Origin: Plantago major
Lineage: Eukaryota; Streptophyta; Magnoliopsida; Lamiales; Plantaginaceae
Direction of reading: 5' to 3'
Assembly (NCBI GenBank): GCA_026545765.1
Contig: CM048842.1
Location: 45,889,431 to 45,953,430 of the forward strand
Length of the DNA stretch: 64,000 nucleotides
Numbering within the stretch: position 1 is the stretch's first letter; each line of letters starts with the position of its first letter. The notes beneath the pieces are model-generated. The model did not search any database, was not told where the DNA came from, and saw only the letters and a list, made by a program, of their open reading frames with translations. Both the position numbers and the translations under genes were made by a program. Positions 22,851-35,165 of this stretch are shown one piece after another.

Positions 22851-24182
22851 AAGTTTTACGCATAGGGGTGGTTACGCGGACCCCTGTCGATCATTTGGAT
22901 ATTTTGGGCTTAAACTGTCTATTACAGCTTTACGTCGATTCCATTTGTTAACCCTTTTGCCATTGGCCATGCAGCCCACAAGTTATAATTGCATTTCCGT
23001 CAAATCAATACAACTTCTATCTTTCAATTCGTGAATCTGAGATTTATCGTTCAAATGATAAGAAAAATCAAGCAATGAGTTTTATTCATACATGTTACAA
23101 AATATACATAACATTATCTTTCCAGTCTACAATCTCCGATCTTTATCCGGATCTATAGCTACAATACATAAATTGTAGGGAAAGTCTCTGGAGATACGTC
23201 ATCTTCTGTCGAGATTATTCCTCCGACAGGAAAGTACTCTACTTAGTAGTCACTTCCGGAGACACCAAGGATCTGATGTGCCTGTATAATACGGAAAGAT
23301 TCAGTGAGTTGGAATCCTACAATATCACAATACCTTTGATTTCCTCTACGGATCTCGTGCTCGATGTGCACGGACACATTAAAAAAGTGAATTATGGTCA
23401 CTTGGAATCTCATGCCCATGAGCATATTGGACGGACACATCTACTATGTCCGACATCAAACCTTCTATCTCCAGCCTATTTGGTCGAATCCAAGCACGGA
23501 TCTGACGCATTGATCGTATGGCGACCCACCCGCCAGCAGCTCCCCGGAAGGGAAAAGCTCCCACAGGCTGGATCGCACATACGACCGATAAGGCCATCCG
23601 TTAGTCTACCCCCGGATCTGAACATTTTTCACTATTTGTATTTTCTACCAACTGATCTCTAGCAATCATCCCCTGCAGACCCATGCCACTCTCAAACTCA
23701 AGACAATCACCGATTTAAGAGTGGACGGGAGTCTCGAGGGGGAGACTAGTAAAGAAATCATCTTCTTATGGCCACAACCAGGCTCAAACTATGGAGACCT
23801 ATCCGACACGTGAGGATGAAATTGGAGTCAGATTTAGATAATCAGTGCAAAGGAGAGCTCGGGTATTTATAGATGGGACGAACCAATAAGCGTCCGACAT
23901 GTAACAACCTTGGCGTCGATAGTGGGCTTGGGCCATCCATAGGGCCGAACAGTGTTGGGTCGACTGAGCTTACCCTGTCTGATCTAGACAAGCCCATTAA
24001 CCACGTTTGCGTTTGTATTTGCTAGTCATCTCACAGGGACATTTGCATGAATATGATCCGACAAAGTAATGATATGAACAAGGTGATGATTTCATCTAAT
24101 AAGGACAGTCTGAATTTCATTGAAAAACCATCCGAGCATACGAAACGGAGATCTGCTTCCGAGGTCGAAGACTATACATAGG
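22851..24182. other. Noncoding gypsy sequence between integrase and antisense ORF
   Basis: I see no supportable gene here. Open frames up to 128 codons (23276-23662) show no recognisable motif. In Tat elements a long untranslated stretch is normal at this position. Confidence 0.5.
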
Positions 24183-24491
24183 TCAACGGGCATACCTCGC
24201 TTGTTCTTGATGGATTCCCGAGGTTGAGCCTTGAGATTCTGGACCCCCACCTTGAACCCGACGAGCTTGGTGCCGCATTCGGATCCTCCTACGGATCATC
24301 TTCAGAGTCCTCTCTCTCTCTTCTTCGGCTCGCCTCCTGGCAACCACCGGACACAGAGGGGGGTCGCCTCCTGGATCGAGAACAATTGGGTCATCCGCCG
24401 TGCCTTTACCAGAGTAATTCGGAGTATGCATGTTCCGCATACGATTTACCAGTCTTGTGACAATAATCGCACAGGATCGTCTGTTCTCCAA
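24183..24491 (-). CDS. Unrecognised 102-codon ORF downstream of the gypsy antisense ORF
   Basis: The frame reads MENRRSCAIIVTRLVNRMRN and then a GTADDPIVLDPGG stretch followed by a very basic tail (RRRAEEERER, MIRRRIRMRHQARR). I do not recognise it. It lies on the same strand as, and about 600 bp beyond, the antisense ORF, so it may be a last exon of that gene or chance. Confidence 0.3.
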   Translation of the reverse strand: MENRRSCAIIVTRLVNRMRNMHTPNYSGKGTADDPIVLDPGGDPPLCPVVARRRAEEERERTLKMIRRRIRMRHQARRVQGGGPESQGSTSGIHQEQARYAR

Positions 24492-25094
24492 ATATGAAGT
24501 TCTCCAAGTCGGGTAGCACCGCTTGCATTAAGGTGAAGTTGTCTAGCTCGATGATTTTCTCGAAGCGATTCCGACATCTGAAGAAATCGACTTCTTGAAG
24601 AATTAAATTTCTAAAAGGAGAGATTGAAGAAGGGTAAAAGCGGTGAGAAGGGAAGAATTACCATGTCCTTATTTATAGTAGCGAGCGAATCTTTACGATC
24701 CGCCACATGTCCATCATCCGACGGCTCTAAGATGAAGGGACGCATAATAATGACAATTTCAACGCTTCAACTTCCTCCTTCTAGAATATTACGCATCCCC
24801 ACAAAGTAACGATATAATAAAGACAAACGGTCCGAGGATCGGAAAGACAATTGTTTGAATATCTTGCAATTAGACGTCATTGGGCAAGTATGATCCGTGT
24901 TTGTAAGAGACGTATTTATGATAACTTAGCGTATGAACAACGGAACGTAGGAAACAAAGAGGAAAGCAAGTAATGATTCAAAGCACGAAAAGCATGGTTC
25001 CGAAGATAGTTACTACTAATAAAGGAGAGTAAATATTGTACATGGCAACAATCCGTGCCATCAAAAGATCACAATTCTAAATGTTACAAACTTC

Positions 25095-26860
25095 TCACGG
25101 GGCATACCCCGGACTCCTCACTGGGGGGGGGGGGGGGGCAGGTTGGCGCGGACCGACTTCTTCGGCTGTAGGAGGATTAGTGGAAGACGGATTGGTAGTG
25201 ACACGAGCTGCGAGGGATTCAGCAATTCCGAACAGGTTGAAATTCGCATCATGGTCAACGACCCATGCAGGCATAACGTACCAGTTCTTTAGGAATGCCC
25301 TGTAGTTATCAAAAGGCACGAAACATACCTTTCGAAGGGCCTCTGGGACACACTTCGGGATAAAGGGTCCGCCGTTCCTGATGTCAATCTCACCTTCCTC
25401 GGTGACCAGCTCCGCAAATTCACACGCGGCCAACCGTTCATCTGGCACATTGTCCACTTGGACCTCCACTCCATTAGCATCCGCGGAAGGAATCAATCCT
25501 TCCGCCTTCCAGTCGAATTTCTGTGGAAGTAATCCCTTGGACTGCAACTGGCCAATGGCGGATGAAAACCCATCCAAGCGGGAAGCATCGAATTTGTCCG
25601 CCATGAAAAACTTGAAGGAGTCCGACTTCATAAAGTCTCAAAGGCGAGCAAATTGAGGTCCTCGAGGAGAAGATCCTTGAGTCCAAGAAGGCCTTCATCG
25701 ACTTCTTTGAAAAATCCTCCTGCCAGTCCAAGTTCGATTTTATCTCCTGCCAGCTAGCCTTTAACTTATTGATAAGCGTATCCTTTTCTTTTAGTTGAGC
25801 CTCTGCCTGCTTCACCTTCTCCGTCTCATCCGCGGATGCGGCCATGGCCTTATGCAGCTCCTCTTCGATGGTGGCCCGCTCACTAGCCTTCCACTACATA
25901 GCCTTGACGAAGCATCCGAGCTACAAGCTGTCCGTATAGACACAAGTTATATTTCTATCATACTGAGAACTTGGCAAAAAAAAAAAAAAAAAAAAAAAAT
26001 GAACGGGTTACTTACCCGCTAGTACAGCTCATGGAGCTCTCCACCGCTTCGACCTCATGAGTCCGCGAGCCCGTTCATATTCCTTATCGAGAGCAGCTTG
26101 GTCGGATGGCAGGATAGCGGACAGCTGCTGCCTCTTAGCAGCAAGATAGGCATCCGAGGCTGCACCCCTCTTCCTCATCGAGGTGATGGCGTCTCGCATC
26201 AACACATCCCGCTGGGGTGCGGATGCAGTGGAAGCTGGTGGCTTGGGGCCAGTGGTGCTGCGAGTCGCAGGGCTCTTGCCCTTATCGGGCACCACCAAAA
26301 CTTGCAGATCCTCACCCGACTTCTCCCGCCTCTCTTCCTCCGCCGCAAATACCGCTGCATTTTTTGGGTCCGCCATAGGAAGACCCGCGGACGTATTGTT
26401 GATCTTGGCCCTTTGGCCAGTAGCAAGCTCAAGGGATTGTTGCTCCCTCTGCAGTCTCTTCTTCTCACGGAGTGTCAACATGATATAATCGAACTAGTGA
26501 GCTACATAACAAAATAAACGTATCAGCCACGGATACATAAAGGGGAGAATAACAGGAATCTCGAAAATGAAAATTCATGGCAAGGCATTCAAGAGAAAGG
26601 AAAGCATAAATCCTAATTTAAGGATCCTTACTGAAGTCGGTCTTTCCCACAACTTCCACGACATCAGTCAGCCCGCACAAGTAGGGCAGCGATTGACAAA
26701 TCAATCCATGGAACAGATACGTAGGTGGATTTTTCTTCTTATGAATCTCCGCCACCCACGGAGCCACATTCTTCGGAAGGGGGCGCTAGTCCGGGATACT
26801 CTCTCTTAAGAACTTTTTTGGCAGCCCCCACTGCTCTCGCCTCCTTGCGGACATCTCGGG
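25095..26860 (-). pseudogene. Gypsy antisense ORF, C-terminal part ('putative gypsy type transposon' family)
   Basis: Going down the minus strand from the E1 junction, 26860-26620 reads PKNVAPWVAEIHKKKNPPTY and YLFHGLICQSLPYLCGLTDV. Then 26481-26029 is a charged segment (LTLREKKRLQREQQ, MRDAITSMRKRGAAS). Next come a coiled-coil piece at 25474-25845 (VKQAEAQLKEKDTLINKLKA) and a frame at 25095-25631 ending in a proline run (APPPPPPVRSPGYAP) coded by the 16-base G tract. Such antisense ORFs are known from Retand/Tat elements, where their role is unclear. This part is separated from its N-terminal half by the whole E1 insertion. Frames change near 26600, 26020 and 25640; some may be introns. Confidence 0.65.
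25123..25138 (+). repeat. Poly-G tract, 16 bases
   Basis: An uninterrupted G run. On the minus strand it codes for the proline run near the end of the gypsy antisense ORF. A 22-base A-rich run lies nearby at about 25977-25999. Both are prone to length error. Confidence 0.9.
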
Positions 26861-27570
26861 TGTTAGGAAATTTTGTTAGGAAATTTGCTAGGAAATTTGT
26901 TAGGAAATTTGTTAGATATTTAGTTTTGATCAAGCAACATAATGACCTATCTTAGTCTCAGAAAGGTTACTAGTACTCTTGGTTCACTTGAACATTGTAA
27001 AAGAGGAAACCCACTTAGTATGATAGTTTAGTTAATCTTGTATAGGATGTTAGGTCTCTAAATGTAATTTTTATGTTCTGAAGAGAAGACCAAGAAGAAG
27101 ACGTCCAAGCAGAAGTTGTTCAACAACATTGAAGAATTGAAGACTGCACAAGATTACTGGAACAGTTTTACAGATACCTTGTCCAGATATCTTGAAGACA
27201 TAAATAGTTGCGACCAAACTGTGTCATAAGAGATATCTGAGATTCAAAGGATCTATCTGGAAAACAAGGAAAGTGTCCACAAATATCTTCTCACAGATAC
27301 CTTAAGCTTTATATCACATCTCTGAAAAGAGAAATACAGATTGCAAACAAAGTTGTTTCAATTCAAGAGGTATCTGAAGATTGAAGATAAGAACGTGCAA
27401 AGACTCAGAGATATCTGTTGATAGTACAATGCATTTAATGCACGGACAGAGATGTCTGAACAAAAGCAACGGTTACTTCTGAAAAAGAAGACAAACACAC
27501 TTCTGATACTATCTGAGATCAATAGTTTGAATTTGAGCTAACGGATACCATCCAGCGGCATTCAAATTCA

Positions 27571-27580
27571 TCTATAAATA
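27571..27580 (+). promoter_or_regulatory. TATA box of E1 5' LTR
   Basis: TCTATAAATA followed by TCAACAC. The same motif is at 41808-41817, 44415-44424 and 58731-58740 in the other three LTRs, all at matching positions. Confidence 0.75.
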
Positions 27581-27960
27581 TCAACACTTAGATTGCTTGA
27601 GAAGACACACCTTGAATCTCAGAACTCTCTGAATATCTTACTCTCTTAAAGCAAACTACTTATTCTTAAGCTTACTGTTGCGACTATAGCTTTTGATCTT
27701 AAGTAGCACTAAAGTTCTAAGTGTCCTGATCCTAAACAAGTATAGCTATCCGTGAAGGAGTTGAATCGAAAGATCAAGGTATCTGAGATTCATTCTCTTG
27801 AACAGTTATCATAAGACTTGGGTCAGCAAAAGAACAAGATACCATATATTGAAAAGTGTATTAAGTATACTTGATTCATAGAGCTATCTGATTAACTGAA
27901 AAGTTAATATAAGAAGCTAATCTAACAAACTTGAACCGAAACCAACACCATAACTGGCGT

Positions 27961-28165
27961 GGAGTACATGAAGTACTTGGTTTGAAAGATCAAGGAATAA
28001 CTCCAAGGTTATCGGAGTATAGGAAGTACTTAATTTGGAAAACTAGGGAATAACTCCAAGGTTATTGAGTATAGGAAGTACTTAGCTTGGGAAGCTAGGG
28101 AATAACTCAAAAAGGTTTCTGAGTATAGGAAGTACTTGGTTGAAGAAGCCGGGGAACAACTCAGG
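27961..28165 (+). repeat. Tandem 50-60-bp units in the LTR, about four copies
   Basis: The phrase AGTATAGGAAGTACTT recurs, each time followed by a GGGAATAACTC-like block. The array is repeated in the E1 3' LTR (about 42196-42405) and, with three copies, in the E2 LTRs (about 44808-44962 and 59118-59272). Confidence 0.8.
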
Positions 28166-28516
28166 GGGAACATTTGGTTGGGAACCATTTGTTAAGAAAT
28201 CTTAGAATATGATCTTTGTAAGGTGAACTCAAAAATCTATTCTAGTGAATTCTAGTTCTCTGAAAGACCAAAGTGGATTAGTTGGAGGATTACGCCACCT
28301 CCAGATACCACTATACTTGCTGTGTTCTTTACATTTATGTATTTACATTTTAGCAACACACACACACACATCTTAGCTTTACGCACTTAAGTCTTACACT
28401 TTCTGTATCTAAGTACGGATATCTTCACGATATCGAGAAATATGTTTATCGACAAAGTTTTAAAAGACTATTCACCCCCTCTAGTCTTTTACTTTGCCGT
28501 TATCTGGACCAACAAG

Positions 28517-28528
28517 TGGTATCAGAGC
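28517..28528 (+). promoter_or_regulatory. Primer-binding site of E1 (initiator Met tRNA)
   Basis: TGGTATCAGAGC complements the 3' end of plant initiator methionine tRNA and starts two bases after the LTR end. The matching site in E2 is at 45327-45338. Confidence 0.9.
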
Positions 28529-28628
28529 AGGAGGTTCACCAGCCTTCTGCACTGAACCTAGATCCCCAGATAGGTGAAGGAACTTTGTCCATCTTTGAGG
28601 ACGATTTAATTTGTGTGTTAAGTGCGGT

Positions 28629-30900
28629 ATGTCTACGAGTGATGCACGGTTCTCAAACCGGAGAACTACGAGAAATGGAAAAATAACATGATGCTCCACC
28701 TTGAAGCCATAAGTGTGAAATGATCGAAGTGATAAAGAATGGCCCGATAGTCATTCAACAACTTAAGCAAGTCATGGAGGTTTCAAATGGAAGAGCAGAG
28801 ATCAAAGCGAAGGATCTTCACAAATGCGTCGACTAGTGGAAGATCTCTTGGTCGAGTTATTTACGAACGAAAGCCAGAGATCTCTGGACATCGGAAGATG
28901 CCAAGAGAAATCATGGATGGTCAAGCTCGTAACATCATCATCGGATCGACACGAGCACATACGATTAAAGCGTATGGGGTGCTAAAAGCGAAAGTTGCAC
29001 AATTGATTGAAGAAATCTGTGCGGGCAGAAAACCGAGAAAACAAGTTCGAAGTCCTAAAGTTGAAATTTCAAAATTTCAAACAAGGTCCCACTGAAACTC
29101 TGGAAGAACTTGATTTCAGGTTTTCCACTCTCATGAGTGATATGGCAGCACTTGGGGAAAGCAATAGATACTCCCAGTCAGAGAAGATTAAGACTATTGT
29201 CAGAAGTCTTAACCACAACTGGGAGCACACTAAATTCTTTTATTTTAACCAAGGTATGCCAAACAACACTCCTGTGGAAATTTTCTCTCATCTTGCTATG
29301 GTTGATTATGAGACAACTTAGAGAGAACAAACAAATGAAAAGTTGCAGAATGTTGCTCTAGTTACTCAAGGAACTTCTGAAAAGAAGAAAAGCGAGGAAG
29401 AGCGAGGATGCTCATCTGCAAAGTAAATGAGCGGTTTGTCGATCGAGAAATTGAGAGAAGAAAAGACAAAGAGAAGTGAAAAAGCATCTAGGCCAAACTA
29501 TCACGACAAGGATATGCAAAGCTTTCATTTGAAAAGCAAGCAAAAAGCACCATGTCTTGAGGAAGTAGAAATTAGCAGCGATATACGCTTCTCTTTATCG
29601 AAACACAGTCATTTCATGAAGGATTGTCACGCCTTCAACAAACTAAAGGCGGTGTGAGGAAAAGATAGAAGAATCTTGAGAAAAAGCGAAAGCTTTGCTA
29701 GCGAAGAAAGAAGGAAAATCAAACTCGATTGGATGCTCTAGATGTTGAGGCAGATTAAAGATGACTTCGGATGACTCAACGTTACCATCACTAGAATTAT
29801 GTGGAGTTACTCACGATATAATCGACTTCAGCCTCAAGAAGAATGAAACGTGTGGAGTTGCTGAGATTGACGGTCCAGACATCTCTAACATTGAAAACTG
29901 TCTTATAGCTGATGAGGTAACACATACTTCTTGTTACACTTATGAAAGTGATGAGGAAGAAATAAAAGATCTTGAAAAACTAGAAAGAACTTGATATCTA
30001 TGAAAGAGTTTTTAATGATCCGCAAGATTTGAAATCCTAGAAGAAAAGAATTTTCTTGCAAGGAAAATTCCCATCTGGTTAAGATATCGAGAAAAGAATG
30101 AAAATGCATTTCTCAAAGCTCGGATATACGAAAGAAAAGTCACATAAAGAAGCAATGGTGAACTTCAAAAGAAATATGAAGATCTTCTTTAGAACAATGA
30201 ACTCAAAAGAAAGAATTATCTTTTCAATCTTATGCAAAGCTAGTGACACTCTTCTTGAAGTACAATCTTACCTAAGAGATCCTTGAAAAGCAGGACTTGA
30301 AATTTGAGAATACGGTATTGTTCTACCACTCACGAATAAGAGTGAAGAAGAAGAACTTTCATAACTACTCGGCAAGATGGTTCCCATACAATCTACAACA
30401 TCGAGGAAGACAAAGATTGTAGACAAAGGAAAAGCGATTCGACTAATCCTTTGTGGGAAAAACAAGTCAAAAAAAAGCTTGGGCAAGTTTACGAAAAGAA
30501 ACACAACCTTTGAAAAGTGTAAACACCACAGTGCTATGTCTCTCAAAAGGAAGAATTGCGGGGCGGCAAATTCTCCCATGTCTCCTTTTCTGGAAAGAAA
30601 TTGGACCAGCTAGAGACTAGCAAAGCTACTGAGAAAAGATCTCAGATAGCTTCAAGTGCTCGAAATGGTATTGGCTATAAAATCATCGGAAAACAACTTG
30701 CTCATGAATACAAACAGGCGAAACGATAACTAAAAGCTAGAATTGCTCAAAGCAATTATCGAAGTGGAAGTTAAATCAAGCCTTTGAAAATCGAATGCGA
30801 TTTAGAAGAAATCGCAAGGAAAGCTAAGTTCTTTGAAAAGAAAACTTCGAAACACAGTGTCTGAAAGCACCAAATGGAGCACCTAGGAACACACCAAGGA
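28629..30900 (+). pseudogene. gag of E1 (copia UBN2 type) with coiled-coil extension
   Basis: The start is the ATG at 28629, matching the better-kept copy in E2 at 45440. The central UBN2/gag region is clear at 29040-29330 (EVLKLKFQNFKQGPTETLEE, then FSTLMSDMAALGESNRYSQS and MPNNTPVEIFSHLAMVDYET). A degraded zinc knuckle follows near 29585-29640 (HSHFMKDCHAFN). After that comes an acidic segment (YTYESDEEEIKDLEKL) and a lysine-rich helical extension to about 30900. Gag forms the virus-like particle that packages element RNA. The frame is broken many times by small changes of the CTG-to-ACG and CAG-to-CG kind, so the decay may be partly technical. Confidence 0.75.
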
Positions 30901-31074
30901 CGAAAATAGTTCTTATTAATGATAACATTCATTCAACTAGAATTCCTCCTTATTTTCCTGCCAGACAAAAGAATGTTCCAAAGAAATTCATTCAAAAATG
31001 GATTCCTACTGGAAGATCTTTTAATGCTGACGGTTCCATTAATGATATGAGAACCTAATCTCCTGTTTCCTGTT

Positions 31075-34000
31075 ATGTGCAGAATGCTTCTTGGACTAAA
31101 GCACAATGGCTATTTGATAGTGGATGCGGAAAGCACATGCGGAGACAAAGCAAATCGATCGATTACAAAGCTTGCAATCTGGGACGGATATCAGTTCTTT
31201 GGAGGAGAGTTAAATCCCTCTCTGGGATTTGGCAATGTCAAATTGGGATCATTAACAATCACTGACATATTACATGTTAAGTATTTGAAATACAATCTAT
31301 TTAGCATGAGCCAGTTTGCAGACAAAGGATTCACTGTGAAATTCAAAGCAAAGTACTGCAAACTCATTGACAATGAGTCAAGCAGGTCTTGGTTGCTTTC
31401 GGCGGAAGGTAGTCTTTATGTTGCGATTGGAAGCACGCCTACAATGAAGAATGTCTCATGGTGAGTCAATCAGTCCTGAAGAGCTTGGTTATGGCACAAA
31501 AGAATGAGTCACTTGAACTTCAAAACTACGAACAAAATTGCGAAATATTTAGTGGTTGGTCTTCCCAAACATCTTCGAGAAAGGATGGTATTTGTTACAC
31601 TTTGTCGGATGGAAACAATCCCAGATCTCTTTCAAATCCAAAACCAGACACTCTAGTGTTAGACCACTGCAACTGTTACACATGGATCTTTTTGAATCAT
31701 CAGTAACAAGTTATGCAGGAAAGAAGTATGGTTTGGTTGTTGTAGATGACTTGTCAAGATTCACTTGGGTCGTCTTTCTGAAACACAAATATGATGCCAG
31801 GGTGGAGATACCAAACTTGCTGAAAAAGCTCGAAGTCATGAAAAATGACAATGTATCTGCAATCAGAACAGACCATGGTACTGAGTTTGTTAACCAGTAC
31901 ATAAAGGAGTTTTGTACCTGCAAAGGTATACAACATCAACTTTCCTCTGTAAGAACACCTCAACAAAATGGTGTTGCAGAAAGGAAAAACAGAACCCTTA
32001 AAGAGGCTGCAAGGACAATGCTAGCTGACACTGAAATAAGTGAAGTTTATTGGGTTGAAGCTGTAAACACATCATGTTACACTCAGAACAGATGTTTGAT
32101 AAATAAACACCATGACAAGACCCCCTATGAAATCTTGGTTGGTAGACCCCCTAATATCAAACATTTGAGAGTATTTGGTTGTAAATGTTTTGTTCTCAAC
32201 AACGGAAAATAATATCTGAGAACATTTCAACCAAAAGCGGATGAAGGTGTATTTCTTGGTTATTCAATGAATAGCAAAGCTTACAGAATTTACAACAAAA
32301 GAACAAAGAAGATTGAAGAATCAGTTCATGTTGTATTCTATGAAGGAAGTAAGAAAACACCTCTTATTGATGAAATCTCAGAAAAGTTCAAGGAACTAAT
32401 GATAAAGGATTCTGAAAAAGAACCCTCAGAAAGGAAAAATATTATTGTGGAAAGTGAGGATGGCTCCGACGTAGAAAAGCATGAAATGCCTAGTAACAAC
32501 GGATGACTCATGACATGATGAAGAATTTCCTAAGAAACTTCCTGAAATGGAAAAGGTTACTGAGAACCTTCATCATGAAAAGGTATCTGAAAATGAGACT
32601 GTTGAATTGCAAGTTTCAGATATCTCTAACACTGAAAAAGTGTCAGATATCCATGGCATTTCACAAATATCAGATATCTCAGATACTGAAAAAGTATCAA
32701 ATCATAATCTTAGTGATTCACATTCAGATCACTTAGATATGGATCCTACTAGCACTAAACCTGTGATGAAATGGATCAAGGATCATCCTGCAAAAGATGT
32801 AATTGGACGATTAATCAGGGTGTTAGGACTAGGAGAGCAATAGCTGAAAATGCTGATTCTCTCTTTGGATGTTTTATCTCAGATATTGAACCAAAAACCA
32901 TTGAAGAAGCCTTAAGAGACCAAGATTGAATCTCTGCAATGCAAGAAGAATTGGATCAATTTGAGAGAAACAAAGTCTGGAAACTAGTTCCATTTATAAA
33001 AGGAAAATCTGTGATTGGAACTAAGTGGGTTTTCAGAAACAAAATGAATGAATCTGGTGAAATAACCAGAAACAAAGCAAGATTGGTTGCCAAGGGATTT
33101 ACCCAGACTGAAGGTCTAGATTTTGATGAGTCATATGCACCAGTTGCTAGATTGGATGCGATTAGACTCTTTCTAGCCTTTGCAGCTCATAGAGATTTCA
33201 AAGTTTATCAAATGGATGTCAAGAGTGCATTCATAAATGGTGAACTTGCTGAGGAAGTCTATGTTGAGCAACCACGGCTTTGAAGTTTCCTCGAAAGTAG
33301 GTGGTCTATAAATTCTGAAAGCTCTATATGGACTGAAACAGGCTCCCAGAGCATGGTATGACACTTTGGCCAAATACCTTCTGGAAAGTGGTTTCAAGAA
33401 AGGTGAAGTTGATAAAACTTTATTTACCTTGAATCACGACGGGAAACTACTCTTAGTTCAAATATATGTTGATGACATCATATTTGGATCTAAGGACAAG
33501 CAACTTTGTAATGACTTTGCAAATCTCATGAAAAGCAAGTTTGAAATGAGTATGATGGGAGAAATGAATTATTTCCTAGGATTGCAAGTCAAGCAACTCA
33601 ATGATGGAATATTCATCAGTCAAACAAAGTATGCAAAACATATGCTCACATAGTTCAATCTAAAGCCTTCTGAAAAGATTGCTAAGATACCTATGAGCAT
33701 CGGAATTAAAATGACCTATACTGAATCAGACAAGAGTGTTGAAGAACATAAGTATAGGAAATTGATCGGTTCACTACTTTACCTTACTGCAAGTAGACCT
33801 GATATTCAATATGCTGTTGGAGTGTGTGCTAGATTTCAGACAAATCCAATGCAAACACACTACAACACTGCTATGAAAATATTAAGGTATGTAAAAATAC
33901 GATAAATGTGAGTGCATGGTATCCCGAAGAAAGTGGATTGAGTTTAGCTGGTTACTCAGATGCTGATTATGCTGGATCACTGCTTGATAGGAAAAGTACC

Positions 34001-34402
34001 TCAGGAACTTGTCAGTTTCTGGGCACTAGACTTATCTCATGGTTTAGAAAGAAACAAAACTCAATTGCTACTTCTACCACGGAAATTTGAATATATTGCA
34101 TTGGTTGTTGTGCAACACAAATTATGGATTCAACAACAACTTAAAGACTATGGACTCGATCAAGAAAACTCTAGTTTACGTGACAACCAAGTGCTATTGC
34201 GATTACACAAAATCCTAAGTTTCATGCGAACAAAGCACATTGATGTTAGACATCACTTCATTAGAGATCATGTTGAAAAAGCGATATAGAGATACTCAAG
34301 ATTGGCACTGAAGACCAACTTGCAGATATCTTCACTAAGCCACTACAGGAAAGTAGATTCCTAGCCTTAAGACATAGTCTTGGACTATTGGAACTATCTT
34401 GA
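31075..34402 (+). pseudogene. pol of E1: protease, integrase, reverse transcriptase, RNase H
   Basis: Protease: FDSGCGKHM at 31112-31138. Integrase at 31556-32212: HMDLFES, DDLSRFTWV, IRTDHGTEF, PQQNGVAERKNR. RT at 32939-33653: [54 protein letters not shown]. RNase H at 33693-34402: YRKLIGSLLYLTASRPDIQY, DADYAGSLLDRKSTSGTCQF, TKHIDVRHHFIRDH, then an LGLLELS end. All catalytic motifs of RT are present, unlike in E2. Breaks lie near 31500, 32210, 32505, 33283, 33650 and 34090. The integrase first Asp is followed by ES in place of the common GP. Confidence 0.85.
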
Positions 34403-34995
34403 GTGAAAAGTTCAGTATGCAGGCAGGAATCCGGAAAGAGGTATCTGGGCAGCAATCGAGAAAGAAAAGAGAAATCTGGAACAAGAATCCAGAAGTCAAC
34501 AAAGGCTAAAGAGCGAAAAGAAAAGATCTCTGAGACAGGAACTCAGATATCTGGATCACTCTGTAACAAGGAAACACTAAAGAGAATAGTACAACTATCT
34601 GCAGTCAACTGCTCTCTTGAAATTTGCGTCCATTTCTATCTTTGTGAAAAACTTGGATAAATCCTAAGTATAAGCCAGAATTCAGATGCAAATAGTGTTC
34701 TTGGTCAAACAAAAACGTGATTCAGATAGCTAAGAGCCAAAATTCATTGAATGGGCACAATTACATTTGTTAATTGTGATCATTGCTGAAGAAGCAATGG
34801 TAACCATTGATGAAATTGGACGTTTGATCTGTACGGTGGAAATTAATTCACAGTAAAAAGTGGACTGTAAAAATTCCGACATAGTCTACTTTGCGTTTAA
34901 TGCTAATTTTTAACCGCCGCTCACGCCTGTTTGCAATTCACAGATAGATACACACAAAAGCAATTTGTATGTATTTGTCTGCTGAGATTCTATTG

Positions 34996-35008
34996 CTATA
35001 TATATAGG
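34996..35008 (+). promoter_or_regulatory. Internal TATA box upstream of ORF2 in E1
   Basis: CTATATATATAGG lies about 160 bp before the ORF2 ATG. The same motif in the same setting (TTCTATTGCTATATATATAG) is at 51859-51871 in E2 and at 60331-60343 on the minus strand in E3, although the surrounding noncoding sequence has diverged. Confidence 0.6.
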
Positions 35009-35165
35009 ATTTTGGCATAGAAAATCACTTTTGCCTAATCCGAAATTTCTCCTTGCACCAAAACTGCAAAAACCTTCTCTTGATCCTCTACAAAATCTCA
35101 AATTCTCTGCAAATCCTGATTAAGTTTTTCTGAAAAGAATCACTCAATCGAATCTATATAAAGAG

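Larger units (their letters stand above)
26861..28514 (+). mobile_element. 5' LTR of E1
   Basis: It runs from TGTTAGGAAATT to GGACCAACA. The start is a small array of TTAGGAAATTTG-like units. A TATA box (TCTATAAATA) lies at 27571-27580. Four copies of a 50-60-bp unit built on GGAATAACTCCAAGGTTAT lie at 27961-28165, and a CA microsatellite at about 28356-28370. It would drive transcription of the element. Confidence 0.9.

Noticed and set aside
23276..23662. 128-codon plus-strand ORF after the gypsy integrase
   Set aside because: No domain, no homologous piece elsewhere in the window, and low-complexity proline and serine content; probably chance in noncoding gypsy sequence.
26098..26517. Plus-strand ORFs of 101-139 codons opposite the gypsy antisense ORF
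   Set aside because: They are shadows of the minus-strand frame 26029-26481, which has the family-like text and fits its neighbours.
28356..28370. CA microsatellite in the LTR as a novel signal
   Set aside because: Present in all four LTRs at the same place; a plain family feature.
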